Shown here in pieces: positions 8,889-16,529 of a stretch of 34,676 nucleotides of DNA. The notes under the pieces are model-generated. The model saw nothing but the letters and a program-made list of their open reading frames with translations, did not search any database and had not been told where the DNA came from. Made by a program: the position numbers and the translations under genes. Source of the DNA: JBHHYR01 sp046757585 (GTDB lineage: Bacteria > Desulfobacterota > Binatia > HRBIN30); contig JBHHYR010000017.1 in the NCBI GenBank assembly GCA_046757585.1, forward strand, positions 1 to 34,676, given 5' to 3'. Each line of letters starts with the position of its first letter. Within the stretch, counting starts at the first letter, position 1.

Positions 8889-8917
8889 CTTATAGGAAAC
8901 TCACCGAGCGCCGGCAA
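8889..8917 (-). promoter_or_regulatory. Sigma70-type promoter of the pilin-like/aminotransferase operon
   Basis: On the minus strand TTGCCG (8917-8912) and TATAAG (8894-8889) are separated by exactly 17 bp. The predicted start of transcription is near 8882, leaving a 12-base leader that contains the GGAGAG ribosome site of the small gene. No other open gene lies between this site and 9035. Confidence 0.6.
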
Positions 8918-9034
8918 ACCGCTGCTTCCAAGAGGCGTGGTGCTCGACCTGAGGGCGTTCTTTCTGATGACTCGAGACGAATCACAATGGCACAGCGGAG
9001 CACGGGTCGCTCAACCCGCGGCTGTGCACACGGC

Positions 9035-9337
9035 TCAACCGAGCACGGAAAGGAAGTGCCGCAGGAGCTCGTCGCGCACATGGTGCGGCACATCATCGTC
9101 GCCCAAGCGTGACAGATCACTGCGGTACCAGCTGCAGTCGCGGACGTAGTAGGAGGAGAAGACCTGATCGAACGCGATGCAAGCAGTAAGGGCATAGTCA
9201 CCGCTGCGGGTGGCAACCACGCTGCGGTCGTCCGCCAAATGGAAGCCCCCATCGTGCATGACCCGGAACAGATTGATGCGTAAGCCGACGTACCGTCGCA
9301 GACACGACCGCCGTGCTTCGAGTGAGTACCCACTCAT
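9035..9337 (-). CDS. Hypothetical protein of 100 residues
   Basis: I do not recognise this protein. It has no signal peptide or membrane segment, is mixed in charge, and has an Arg/Tyr-rich N-terminal half (SCLRRYVGLRINLF), a central hydrophobic stretch (YALTACIAFDQVF) and an acidic C-terminal helix ending DELLRHFLSVLG. The start is the ATG at 9337, preceded by GAGAGGGA. Another open frame overlaps it on the same strand (8890-9333), but its composition is Ser/Thr/Ala-rich and looks like an out-of-frame reading. It is divergent from tldD with a 94-bp gap. Function unknown. Confidence 0.5.
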   Translation of the reverse strand: MSGYSLEARRSCLRRYVGLRINLFRVMHDGGFHLADDRSVVATRSGDYALTACIAFDQVFSSYYVRDCSWYRSDLSRLGDDDVPHHVRDELLRHFLSVLG

Positions 9338-9431
9338 CGCAACATCCCTCTCACACTGCCTGTCGCCTAGCTGGTCCCCTTCACGAAACTATGCTACGCA
9401 GGTTGCGAAAGCAAAATCAAGGTCAATTCCG

Positions 9432-10886
9432 ATGTCGTTGCCGATCATCACCGCTGAGCCCGAGCACTTCTTTCTCGAACGCTTTGGCTTGACCGAGCGT
9501 CTGCTCGAGCAACTCCTCGGCAGCGCAATTGCACAGCGTGCCGACTACGCCGACCTGTACTTCGAGTTCCGCACCGTTCAGAGTCTCAGTCTGGGCGAGG
9601 GCATCGTCAAGACGGCAAGTCAGCGTGTCGGGCAAGGAGTCGGTGTGCGCGTCGTCGCCGGAGACAAGACCGGCTATGCCTATTCGGACGACGTGACGGT
9701 CGACAGCTTGCAGCTGGCGGCGCGTACGGCACGCGCGATTGCGCAGGACCGTGGCGAGACGCGTGCGGTCGCAGTCCGCGAATCCCCGCGGCAGCACGAT
9801 CTCTATACCCTGCAGCAGCTGCCGACCGAGACACCGCTCACCGCCAAAGTGGAGCTGCTCGATCGGATCGACCGCGCGGCCCGGCGGCATGACGCCCGCA
9901 TCAAGAATGTGCTGGCTTCCCTCGGGGTCGAGCACAAGCTCGTGCTCATTGTCAGCTCCGCTGGGTACGTTGTGGGCGACGTGCAGCCGCTGGTGCGACT
10001 GAACGTCACCTGCATCGCGGAGACGGGTGGCCGCCGGGAGCAGGGCACGTATGGCGGTGGTGGCCGCGTCGAATACGGTTTTTTGCTCGACGACGAGCGC
10101 TACCTGCACTTCACCCGCGCTGCCGCGGATCAGGCGCTGCGCAACTTGCAGGCGGCCGATGCACCCGCCGGCACGATGACCGTGGTCCTCGGCCCCGGAT
10201 GGCCCGGCGTCCTGCTGCATGAGGCGGTGGGCCACGGTCTGGAAGGCGACTTCAATCGCAAGAAGGTGTCAGCCTTCACCGAGCTGCTTGGCAAACCGGT
10301 CGCCTCCCCGCTGTGCACCGTGATCGACGACGGCACGCTGGCGCGTCGCCGCGGTTCTCTCAACGTCGACGACGAGGGGACGCCCACGCGCCGGACGGTG
10401 CTGATCGAGAAGGGCGTCCTGTGCGGATACTTGCAGGACCGACTGAACGCACGGTTGATGGGTATGCCGCTCACGGGCAACGGACGCCGTGAGAGCTTTG
10501 CGCATATCCCCATGCCGCGGATGACCAATACGTTTATGCTCGCGGGGGATTCGCCGCCTGAGGATGTCGTTCGATCGGTTGACCGCGGCTTGTATGCTGC
10601 CTACTTCGGCGGCGGTCAAGTCGATATCACTAACGGCAAGTTCGTCTTCTCCGCCAGCGAGGCCTACCTGATCGAAGGCGGCAAAATCACCCAGCCGGTC
10701 AAGGGGGCGACGCTGATCGGTAGCGGCCCCGATGTACTCAAGCGGATCAGCATGGTCGGCAACGATCTCCAGCTGGACGAGGGCATCGGCACCTGTGGCA
10801 AGGACGGCCAGTCGGTACCGGTCGGTGTGGGCCTCCCGACCGTTCGGATCGACGGCTTGACCGTCGGTGGCACGCAGGCGGCGTGA
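9432..10886 (+). CDS. tldD: TldD metalloprotease
   Basis: A 484-residue member of the TldD/PmbA family. The zinc site HEAVGH (HExxxH) is at 263-268 in LLHEAVGHGLEGD, and the third ligand region GTCGKDGQ, with the conserved Cys, is near the C-terminus, so it is the catalytic subunit. With TldE it forms a cytosolic heterodimer that degrades unfolded or unstructured peptides, and in Escherichia coli it matures microcin B17 and degrades the antitoxin CcdA. The start at 9432 matches the family; in-frame sequence back to 9210 has no family likeness and is not counted. tldE follows after 32 bp, and the pair is surely co-transcribed. Confidence 0.95.
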   Translation: MSLPIITAEPEHFFLERFGLTERLLEQLLGSAIAQRADYADLYFEFRTVQSLSLGEGIVKTASQRVGQGVGVRVVAGDKTGYAYSDDVTVDSLQLAARTARAIAQDRGETRAVAVRESPRQHDLYTLQQLPTETPLTAKVELLDRIDRAARRHDARIKNVLASLGVEHKLVLIVSSAGYVVGDVQPLVRLNVTCIAETGGRREQGTYGGGGRVEYGFLLDDERYLHFTRAAADQALRNLQAADAPAGTMTVVLGPGWPGVLLHEAVGHGLEGDFNRKKVSAFTELLGKPVASPLCTVIDDGTLARRRGSLNVDDEGTPTRRTVLIEKGVLCGYLQDRLNARLMGMPLTGNGRRESFAHIPMPRMTNTFMLAGDSPPEDVVRSVDRGLYAAYFGGGQVDITNGKFVFSASEAYLIEGGKITQPVKGATLIGSGPDVLKRISMVGNDLQLDEGIGTCGKDGQSVPVGVGLPTVRIDGLTVGGTQAA

Positions 10887-10918
10887 CCGGTTGTCTTGAG
10901 GCGTGAGGCGGAGACGGC

Positions 10919-12271
10919 GTGACTGCATCACCCCTGGAAGACATCGCGGAGTCACTGTTGACGGCGGCGCTACGCTGCGGCGCGACGGGTGCTGACGTCG
11001 TCGTTGCCGAACGTAGCGCGCTTGACGTTGGTGTACGGCTCGGGAAGACGGAGAAACTGAAGCAAGCGCGGGAGAAGCACCTTGGTTTACGGGTCTTCGT
11101 CCACGAGCGCAGTGCTATCGCATCGAGCGCGGATTTCTCGCGCGACGCACTGGCGCGACTGGCCCAGGAGACCTGTGCGCTGGCACGTGTGGTCGCGGCG
11201 GATCCGTGCGCCGGGCTGCCGGACGCCTCCGAGCTGGCAACGGTCGTTCCGGAGCTGGACCTGTACGATCCGGATGTCGCGACGGTGACGGCTCCACGGG
11301 CGATGGAGTGGGCACAGGAGGCGGAACGCGCCGCCCTGGACGTTGACCCGCGCATTGCCAATTCCGAAGGCGCCGAGTGCAGCGCGGCAACGGGCCGCGT
11401 GCTGTACGCCTCTACGCTCGGCTTCCACGGCGGCTACCGCGACTCGCTGGTGTCGCTGTCGGCAGGTCCCGTGGCCTGCGACCAGGGGGTGATGCAGCGT
11501 GACTACTGGTACTCCGTACGCAGAAGGCTGGCGTCCCTAGAAGCGCCGGCCGCCGTTGGCTGCAAAGCGGCACAACGCGCCCTGCGCCGGCTCAACGCCC
11601 GCCGTGTGCGGACCTGCACCGTGCCCGTGGTCTTCGATCCGGAGACGGCCTCGGGGCTCATGCGCCACCTGGCAGCCGCTGTGTCGGGGGACGCGCTCTA
11701 CAAGGGAACCTCGTTCCTTCTCGGTAAGCTCGGCACGCGGATCGCCCCGGACTGTGTCACCGTGGTTGATGATGGAACACTCCGTACCGCTCTGGCATCC
11801 CGACCGTTTGATGGAGAAGGGCTTCCGACGCGGCGTACCATCGTGGTCGACCACGGTGTGCTGACCAGTTACCTCTTCGACACCTACTCGGCCCGCCAGC
11901 TTGGCGCTCGGAGCACCGGGAACGCGGCGCGGGCCGTTGGCGGCGCGCCGCACGTCGCCCCGACGAACTTCGTGCTGGAGGCGGGGACGGCCGCACCGCA
12001 GGAGATTATCCGCTCTGTCCAGTCCGGCCTCTATGTGACCGAGCTGATCGGGTTCGGCGTGAACACCGTCACCGGCGACTACTCGCGCGGCGCGGTGGGG
12101 CTGTGGATCGAGAACGGCGAGTTGGCGTACCCCGTCGAAGAGATCACCATCGCTGGAAACTTACTGGCCATGTACGACGCCATCGAAGCGGTTGGTGACG
12201 ACCTCGATCTGCGCCGTGCGGTGGTTGCTCCTACGGTCAAGATCGCCCGCATGACCGTGGCAGGAGACTAA
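10919..12271 (+). CDS. tldE: TldE (PmbA) protease subunit
   Basis: A 450-residue TldD/PmbA-family protein without the HExxxH zinc site, as expected for the non-catalytic partner TldE. Family blocks seen are the N-terminal ADVVVAERSALDVGVRLGK, the middle SGDALYKGTSFLLGKLG, the DDGTLRTALASRPFDGEGLPTRR-like loop split between 280 and 303, and the C-terminal GDYSRGAVGLWIENGEL. It starts at a GTG at 10919 with GGCGGAGACGG upstream. It forms a heterodimer with the TldD just upstream. No small RiPP precursor is evident beside the pair, so a general proteolytic role is the default reading. Confidence 0.93.
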   Translation: MTASPLEDIAESLLTAALRCGATGADVVVAERSALDVGVRLGKTEKLKQAREKHLGLRVFVHERSAIASSADFSRDALARLAQETCALARVVAADPCAGLPDASELATVVPELDLYDPDVATVTAPRAMEWAQEAERAALDVDPRIANSEGAECSAATGRVLYASTLGFHGGYRDSLVSLSAGPVACDQGVMQRDYWYSVRRRLASLEAPAAVGCKAAQRALRRLNARRVRTCTVPVVFDPETASGLMRHLAAAVSGDALYKGTSFLLGKLGTRIAPDCVTVVDDGTLRTALASRPFDGEGLPTRRTIVVDHGVLTSYLFDTYSARQLGARSTGNAARAVGGAPHVAPTNFVLEAGTAAPQEIIRSVQSGLYVTELIGFGVNTVTGDYSRGAVGLWIENGELAYPVEEITIAGNLLAMYDAIEAVGDDLDLRRAVVAPTVKIARMTVAGD

Positions 12272-12362
12272 CCGACGACCGTGTGCGAGAAAGTCCGCGG
12301 CTCGCCGTGAGGTTGCCTCCCTGCTGCTCGGCTGGGCGATCGCGGCGACACTGTCTGCCTGT

Positions 12363-12387
12363 CCCGTACGGGAATATCTGGTATACT
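12363..12387 (+). promoter_or_regulatory. Extended -10 promoter with a 10-bp palindrome, directly upstream of rlpA
   Basis: TATACT at 12382-12387 is preceded by TGG, giving an extended -10 (TGnTATACT). No good -35 is present. A perfect 10-bp palindrome CCCGTACGGG lies at 12363-12372, where a regulator could bind. The expected transcription start (about 12394) is only one or two bases before the ATG of rlpA at 12396. Confidence 0.45.
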
Positions 12388-12395
12388 ACGATCTC

Positions 12396-13049
12396 ATGTG
12401 GCGTGGGGTGGCCGGGTGCGTGTTGGCGGCAACCTTGGCAGCGGGTTGCGGCTTGGTGGTGGGGCGGTCCACGTCGCGGCCGCCCGCCCGTACGCGCGCA
12501 GTTCAGGTTGGCGTGGCATCCTGGTACGGGCCCGGTTTTCATGGCAATCGGACCTCCAGCGGTGAGGTGTACAACCAGTACGACCTGACTGCGGCGCATC
12601 CTACGCTTCCGCTCGGGACCCGCGTGGCGGTCACGAATCTGCAGAACGGGCGCGTAGTCAATGTCCGTATCAATGATCGCGGCCCGTTCGTGAAAGGTCG
12701 GACGATCGATCTTTCGTACGCCGCCGCCCGCAGCCTCGGCATGATCGGTCCCGGCACCATACCGGTCCGCATCGAGGTGCTGGGCAGCGGAAGAGCCCGC
12801 TTGCCGTCCGCCGCGTACACGGTGCAGGTTGGGGCATTCTCCGACCGCAATAATGCTATGCGGCTCAAGGGGGCACTCGCCAAGCGCTTCGACAATGTCT
12901 ACGTGACGACTCTGGACGGCCAAGCGGGACGATACTACCGCGTGCGTCTCGGGCGCTTCGCCCGCCGGGAGCAGGCAGTGACCTTCGCCCGGTCCGTGAC
13001 ACCGCTTGGCTTGTCGGCCATCATCATGGAAGCCGGCCCACTGCCGTGA
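12396..13049 (+). CDS. rlpA: RlpA-like septal lytic transglycosylase lipoprotein with SPOR domain
   Basis: A 217-residue protein. Residues 1-17 form a lipoprotein signal ending in LAAGC, so C18 should be lipidated. Residues 38-130 are a double-psi beta-barrel RlpA domain with ASWYGPGFHG, the conserved RINDRGPF and an Asp in RTIDLSYAAA. Residues 140-215 are an SPOR domain (YTVQVGAFSDRNNAMRL) that binds denuded septal glycan. RlpA enzymes cleave naked peptidoglycan strands during daughter-cell separation. There is no Shine-Dalgarno before the ATG, and a promoter-like -10 ends nine bases upstream, so the message may be leaderless. The stop overlaps the GTG of the CPBP protease gene by four bases. 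Confidence 0.9.
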   Translation: MWRGVAGCVLAATLAAGCGLVVGRSTSRPPARTRAVQVGVASWYGPGFHGNRTSSGEVYNQYDLTAAHPTLPLGTRVAVTNLQNGRVVNVRINDRGPFVKGRTIDLSYAAARSLGMIGPGTIPVRIEVLGSGRARLPSAAYTVQVGAFSDRNNAMRLKGALAKRFDNVYVTTLDGQAGRYYRVRLGRFARREQAVTFARSVTPLGLSAIIMEAGPLP

Positions 13050-13702
13050 GACCGCCTGCGGCCGGGCCGTGCAGCAGGACGGCAACTGTGGCTCGCTACC
13101 GGCCGATCGTTGAGGCGCTCGCCCTCCTCGCCGCCACCTTCCCGCTCGCCGTGGGTTTACACCTCCCCACACTCTGGTTTCTGACTCCGTTTGCGGTCCT
13201 GACCGTCAGCAGACGCTCCTACGCCGCGTATGGCCTGAGCGTGCGCCGTCCCGGCAGCGCTGGCTTGCATGCGACCGTTATCGGCACGATTTTCGTTCCG
13301 TACGCCGTGGCGCACTGGGCGCTGGCCTCTTACTGGTCAGGAGCCACCCTGCACTTCCGTTTGCCAGACTCCTTTCTCCGATCCGTTTTCGACCAGGTTC
13401 TGCTCATTGGCCTGCCCGAGGAATTCTTCTTCCGCGGCTACCTCCAGACACAACTCGACCAGGCCTGGGGGCGGCCCTACCGCTTCGGGGCTGCGCCATG
13501 GGGCGTTGGATTACCGGTGGCGGCCTTGCTTTTCGCGACCTGCCACCTGATCAACGGTGGTCCCGTTCGTCTCATCGTGTTCTTTCCTGGCCTCCTCTAC
13601 GGCTGGCTCCGGGCACGTACGGGAACCATCCTGGTGCCAGCGCTCTATCATGCAGGCAGCAACCTTCTGATGCAGATCATGGTGGCCAGCCTTTCCCCCT
13701 GA
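13046..13702 (+). CDS. CPBP-family intramembrane glutamic protease
   Basis: A 218-residue membrane protein with about six hydrophobic segments. Its CPBP/ABI motifs are EE-x3-R in LPEEFFFRGYL (E125, E126, R130), FATCHLINGG (H167), and PALYHAGSN (H202). These correspond to the catalytic residues of Rce1-like intramembrane proteases. Such proteins process prenylated, sorting-signal or bacteriocin-related substrates; in some deltaproteobacteria CPBP members act as sortase-like enzymes on C-terminal anchors. No substrate is visible here. The GTG start at 13046 overlaps the rlpA stop (GTGA), implying translational coupling; a GTG at 13088 could also serve and would remove a poorly hydrophobic leader. 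Confidence 0.85.
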   Translation: MRPPAAGPCSRTATVARYRPIVEALALLAATFPLAVGLHLPTLWFLTPFAVLTVSRRSYAAYGLSVRRPGSAGLHATVIGTIFVPYAVAHWALASYWSGATLHFRLPDSFLRSVFDQVLLIGLPEEFFFRGYLQTQLDQAWGRPYRFGAAPWGVGLPVAALLFATCHLINGGPVRLIVFFPGLLYGWLRARTGTILVPALYHAGSNLLMQIMVASLSP

Positions 13703-13765
13703 CCGCAGCGTGTTGGGGGCACGCGCGGGGAAAACTCGAGACGGCCTCGCCAGGGGACGGGTGCG

Positions 13766-13783
13766 GCGTTACCAAAATAACGC
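13766..13783. other. Short inverted repeat in the CPBP-pilT gap
   Basis: GCGTTA and TAACGC flank a six-base loop (CCAAAA). It lies in the 208-bp gap between the CPBP gene and pilT, which holds no gene. There is no T-run, so it may be an operator or a weak Rho-dependent terminator hairpin rather than an intrinsic terminator. Confidence 0.3.
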
Positions 13784-13898
13784 ACCGGCTGGCGGGCTGC
13801 CGCCCTGAACCAGTGCTCGCATCCGGAGAACTACACCGTGGTACGGGCACCATCTCCCTTGTGCATCTGGCGTGCGTTTTGCTCAGTCCCCCAGCCGA

Positions 13899-13904
13899 GG
13901 GAGG
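13899..13904 (+). promoter_or_regulatory. Ribosome binding site deciding the pilT start
   Basis: GGGAGG ends six bases before the ATG at 13911. It favours that start over in-frame codons back to 13872. Confidence 0.75.
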
Positions 13905-13910
13905 TGCCGC

Positions 13911-15020
13911 ATGGACATCACGGAATTGTTGATCTTTGCCCAGCGGGAAGGTGCCTCGGATGTGCATCTGACTTCCGGGGAGCCACCCATGCTCCGCATC
14001 CACGGCGACATGAAGCGCATTGAGCATCCGGAGCTGGGTGCGGAGCAGGTGCACGACATGATTTTCGACATCATGAGTGACGCCATACGCAGGACCTTCC
14101 AGGAGAACAACGACGCTGATTTCTCGTTCGAGCTTGGTGACACCGCCCGGTTCCGGGTGAACGCGTTTCGCACCCGCAGGGGAGAAGGGGCTGTCTTTCG
14201 CACCATTCCCACCCAGATCTTGACGATCGAGGAGTTGGGTTTGCCGCCGATCATCAAGAGCCTGTGTGAAAAGGAAAAGGGGCTGGTCCTCGTGACCGGC
14301 CCGACCGGCTCGGGGAAATCCACCACGTTGGCGGCGATGATCGATTACATCAACGAAAGCTACGAGGGCCACATCTTGACCATCGAAGACCCGATCGAAT
14401 TCGTGCATTATTCCAAGAAATGTCTCATCAACCAGCGCGAGGTCGGCACCCATACCGGTTCGTTCCAAGCTGCGCTCCGTGGGGCGTTGCGCGAAGATCC
14501 GGACGTGGTTCTGGTTGGCGAACTGCGCGACCTCGAAACGATCTCGCTGGCACTCACTGCGGCCGAGACAGGGCACCTCGTCTTCGCGACTCTGCACACG
14601 TCCAGCGCGCCAAAGACGGTCGATCGTGTCATCGATGTCTTCCCGGCCTTCCAGCAAGCGCAAATCCGAACGATGTTTTCCGAATCCATCCAGGCGGTAG
14701 TTACGCAAACGTTGCTGCGGCGGCGCGCGGGCGGGCGCATCGCGGCGCTCGAAATTCTCATCGGCACGCCAGCGATTCGCAACCTGATCCGAGAGAATAA
14801 GATTCACCAGATCCCTTCCAGCATGCAGACAGCTCAGGCAGTTGGCATGCAGACCCTTGACAAGGCGTTGATCGAGCTGGTCAGCAAGGGGCTCGTCACC
14901 CGCGAAGAGGCCCAGTCGCGGACACTGACACCTAATCTGTTCGGCCAGGCGAGTGCGGCCTCGGTGGCCAAGCCGGACCAGCACCGCTTGTCGCGCCCGG
15001 CAGTAGTGGGCCGGGCCTGA
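13911..15020 (+). CDS. pilT: PilT twitching-motility retraction ATPase
   Basis: A 369-residue secretion-superfamily ATPase. Walker A GPTGSGKST is at 130-138, the Asp box is in TIEDPIEF near 158-164, Walker B VVLVGELRD at 199-207, and the His box in TGHLVFATLHT near 220-230. The PilT-specific AIRNLIRE is intact at 288-295, which separates it from PilB-type extension motors. It forms a hexamer at the inner membrane that depolymerises type IV pili. pilU follows three bases later. No other pilus gene is in the window except a doubtful pilin-like peptide at 8726-8869, so the rest of the machinery must be elsewhere. Confidence 0.95.
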   Translation: MDITELLIFAQREGASDVHLTSGEPPMLRIHGDMKRIEHPELGAEQVHDMIFDIMSDAIRRTFQENNDADFSFELGDTARFRVNAFRTRRGEGAVFRTIPTQILTIEELGLPPIIKSLCEKEKGLVLVTGPTGSGKSTTLAAMIDYINESYEGHILTIEDPIEFVHYSKKCLINQREVGTHTGSFQAALRGALREDPDVVLVGELRDLETISLALTAAETGHLVFATLHTSSAPKTVDRVIDVFPAFQQAQIRTMFSESIQAVVTQTLLRRRAGGRIAALEILIGTPAIRNLIRENKIHQIPSSMQTAQAVGMQTLDKALIELVSKGLVTREEAQSRTLTPNLFGQASAASVAKPDQHRLSRPAVVGRA

Positions 15021-15023
15021 TCC

Positions 15024-16184
15024 ATGGATATTCGATCCCTCCTGGCGGAGATGGTGGCCCGGGAGGCCTCCGATATCTACCTCACCGTCGACAGCCCACC
15101 GATCCTGCGTGTTGAGGGTGTCAACTACCCCCTTGCCGGGGTGCGTCTGAGCGCGCAACAAGTTGAAACGCTCGCCCATGCGCTGATGAGTGAGCGCCAG
15201 CGCCTCGCTTTCGACGAGAAGTTGGAGATGAATCTGGCCATCGCGTCGGAGAAGCTCGGGCGCTTTCGCATCAACGTCTTTCGCCAACGCGGTGCAGTGG
15301 CCGTCGTGGTGCGCCGCATCAAGTCCCAGATCCCAACGCTGGACGAGCTCCACCTACCGCCGATCCTCAAAACGATTGCCAAGAGTCGCAGAGGCCTGGT
15401 TCTCGTCACCGGGGCAACCGGATCGGGGAAGTCGACGACGCAGGCAGCAATGTTGGATTACCGCAACGAAACAACGGGCGGCCACATCCTCACGGTCGAG
15501 GATCCCATCGAGTTCGTCCACACGCACAAGAACTGCATCGTGAACCAACGGGAGGTGGGATTCGATACCCTGTCGTTCAACGAAGCGTTACGGAACACTC
15601 TGCGGCAAGCCCCGGACGTCATCCTCATCGGGGAAGTCCGTGATCTCGAGACCATGGAAGCCGCGATCACCTTCGCCGAAACCGGTCACCTGTGCCTGGC
15701 CACACTGCACTCGAACAACGCCAACCAGGCCATCGAGCGAGTGATGAACTTTTTCCCGGTTGCGCGCCATCCGGAGATTTTCCTGCAGCTGTCCCTGAAC
15801 CTGCGTGCGATCATCTCGCAACGGCTCATCCCGGGCGTGGATGGCAAGCGGGTGGCGGCGCTGGAAGTTCTGGTCGACACGCCGTGGATCAAGGATCTCA
15901 TTAAGAAGGGGGAGGTAGACACGCTCAAGGAAGCGATGGAGAAGAGCACACAAGAGGGCGGGCAGACCTTCGACCAGGCGCTGTTTACCTTGTACGCGGA
16001 GGGACGGACCACTGAGGAGCAGGCCTTGAGCAATGCGGACAGCGTCAACAACCTTCGGATTCGCATCAGGAACCTGGATCTCTCCGGTTTGAAGGGCAGG
16101 CAGCGCCGCGCTGCCACGGCCCGTGGGAGCGATCACTTTCGCATCGAGGGCGCCCCTGGGAACCCGCACGTGCGCCGCGCCTAG
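15024..16184 (+). CDS. pilU: PilU-type pilus retraction ATPase
   Basis: A 386-residue PilT paralogue. Walker A is GATGSGKST at 130-138, Walker B VILIGEVRD at 199-207, and the His box TGHLCLATLHS follows. In place of AIRNLIRE it has TPWIKDLIKKGEVDTLKEAM near 286-305, then STQEGGQTFDQALFTLY, which is the PilU pattern. PilU works with PilT to raise retraction force. The C-terminal 40 residues are basic and variable. It begins three bases after the pilT stop, so the two are one operon. The gene ends eight bases from the convergent cutA stop. Confidence 0.93.
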   Translation: MDIRSLLAEMVAREASDIYLTVDSPPILRVEGVNYPLAGVRLSAQQVETLAHALMSERQRLAFDEKLEMNLAIASEKLGRFRINVFRQRGAVAVVVRRIKSQIPTLDELHLPPILKTIAKSRRGLVLVTGATGSGKSTTQAAMLDYRNETTGGHILTVEDPIEFVHTHKNCIVNQREVGFDTLSFNEALRNTLRQAPDVILIGEVRDLETMEAAITFAETGHLCLATLHSNNANQAIERVMNFFPVARHPEIFLQLSLNLRAIISQRLIPGVDGKRVAALEVLVDTPWIKDLIKKGEVDTLKEAMEKSTQEGGQTFDQALFTLYAEGRTTEEQALSNADSVNNLRIRIRNLDLSGLKGRQRRAATARGSDHFRIEGAPGNPHVRRA

Positions 16185-16192
16185 CGACACGC

Positions 16193-16528
16193 TCAGCCCT
16201 GCTGCGAGCGGGTGGCGCCGCGCAACCAGTCCAGATAGGCGGCCAGGCCTGCCGTGATGGGAAGGGCGATCACCTCGGGCGTATCGTACGAGTGCAGCGC
16301 GGTGACACGGGCCGCAAGCTTCGCGAACAACCGTTTACGGGTCTTGATGACCAGGAGGTGCTCCCGCTCCCGCTGCACCTGCCCCTCCCACCAGTAGATC
16401 GACCGGACGGGCCCGACAAGGTTGACGCACGCGGCGAGGTGCTCCGTGACCAACGCTGCCGCGATGCGTTCGCCCTCCTCCTCCGACCCGACGGTCACCA
16501 GGACAACGATACAATCCGTGCTCGCCAT
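16193..16528 (-). CDS. cutA: CutA-family divalent cation tolerance protein
   Basis: A 111-residue protein with CutA features: LVTVGSEEEGERIAAALVTEHLAACVN split at 10-35, SIYWWEGQVQREREHLLVIKT around 43-63, and HSYDTPEVIALPI at 79-91. CutA forms very stable trimers that bind metal ions; its true role is still debated (copper tolerance in Escherichia coli). The ATG at 16528 comes one base after the stop of the upstream HAD phosphatase gene, which fixes the start and makes this the last gene of a four-gene operon. Confidence 0.93.
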   Translation of the reverse strand: MASTDCIVVLVTVGSEEEGERIAAALVTEHLAACVNLVGPVRSIYWWEGQVQREREHLLVIKTRKRLFAKLAARVTALHSYDTPEVIALPITAGLAAYLDWLRGATRSQQG

Positions 16529-16529
16529 T

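Noticed and set aside
12274..12395. Second lipobox-like stretch (LLLGWAIAATLSAC) in frame upstream of rlpA
   Set aside because: No ATG, GTG or TTG starts it, and the annotated rlpA signal peptide is complete without it.
13677..15353. Long open frame of 558 codons on the minus strand opposite pilT and pilU
   Set aside because: It is antisense to two clear ATPase genes, has no domain likeness, and is explained by high GC codon bias.
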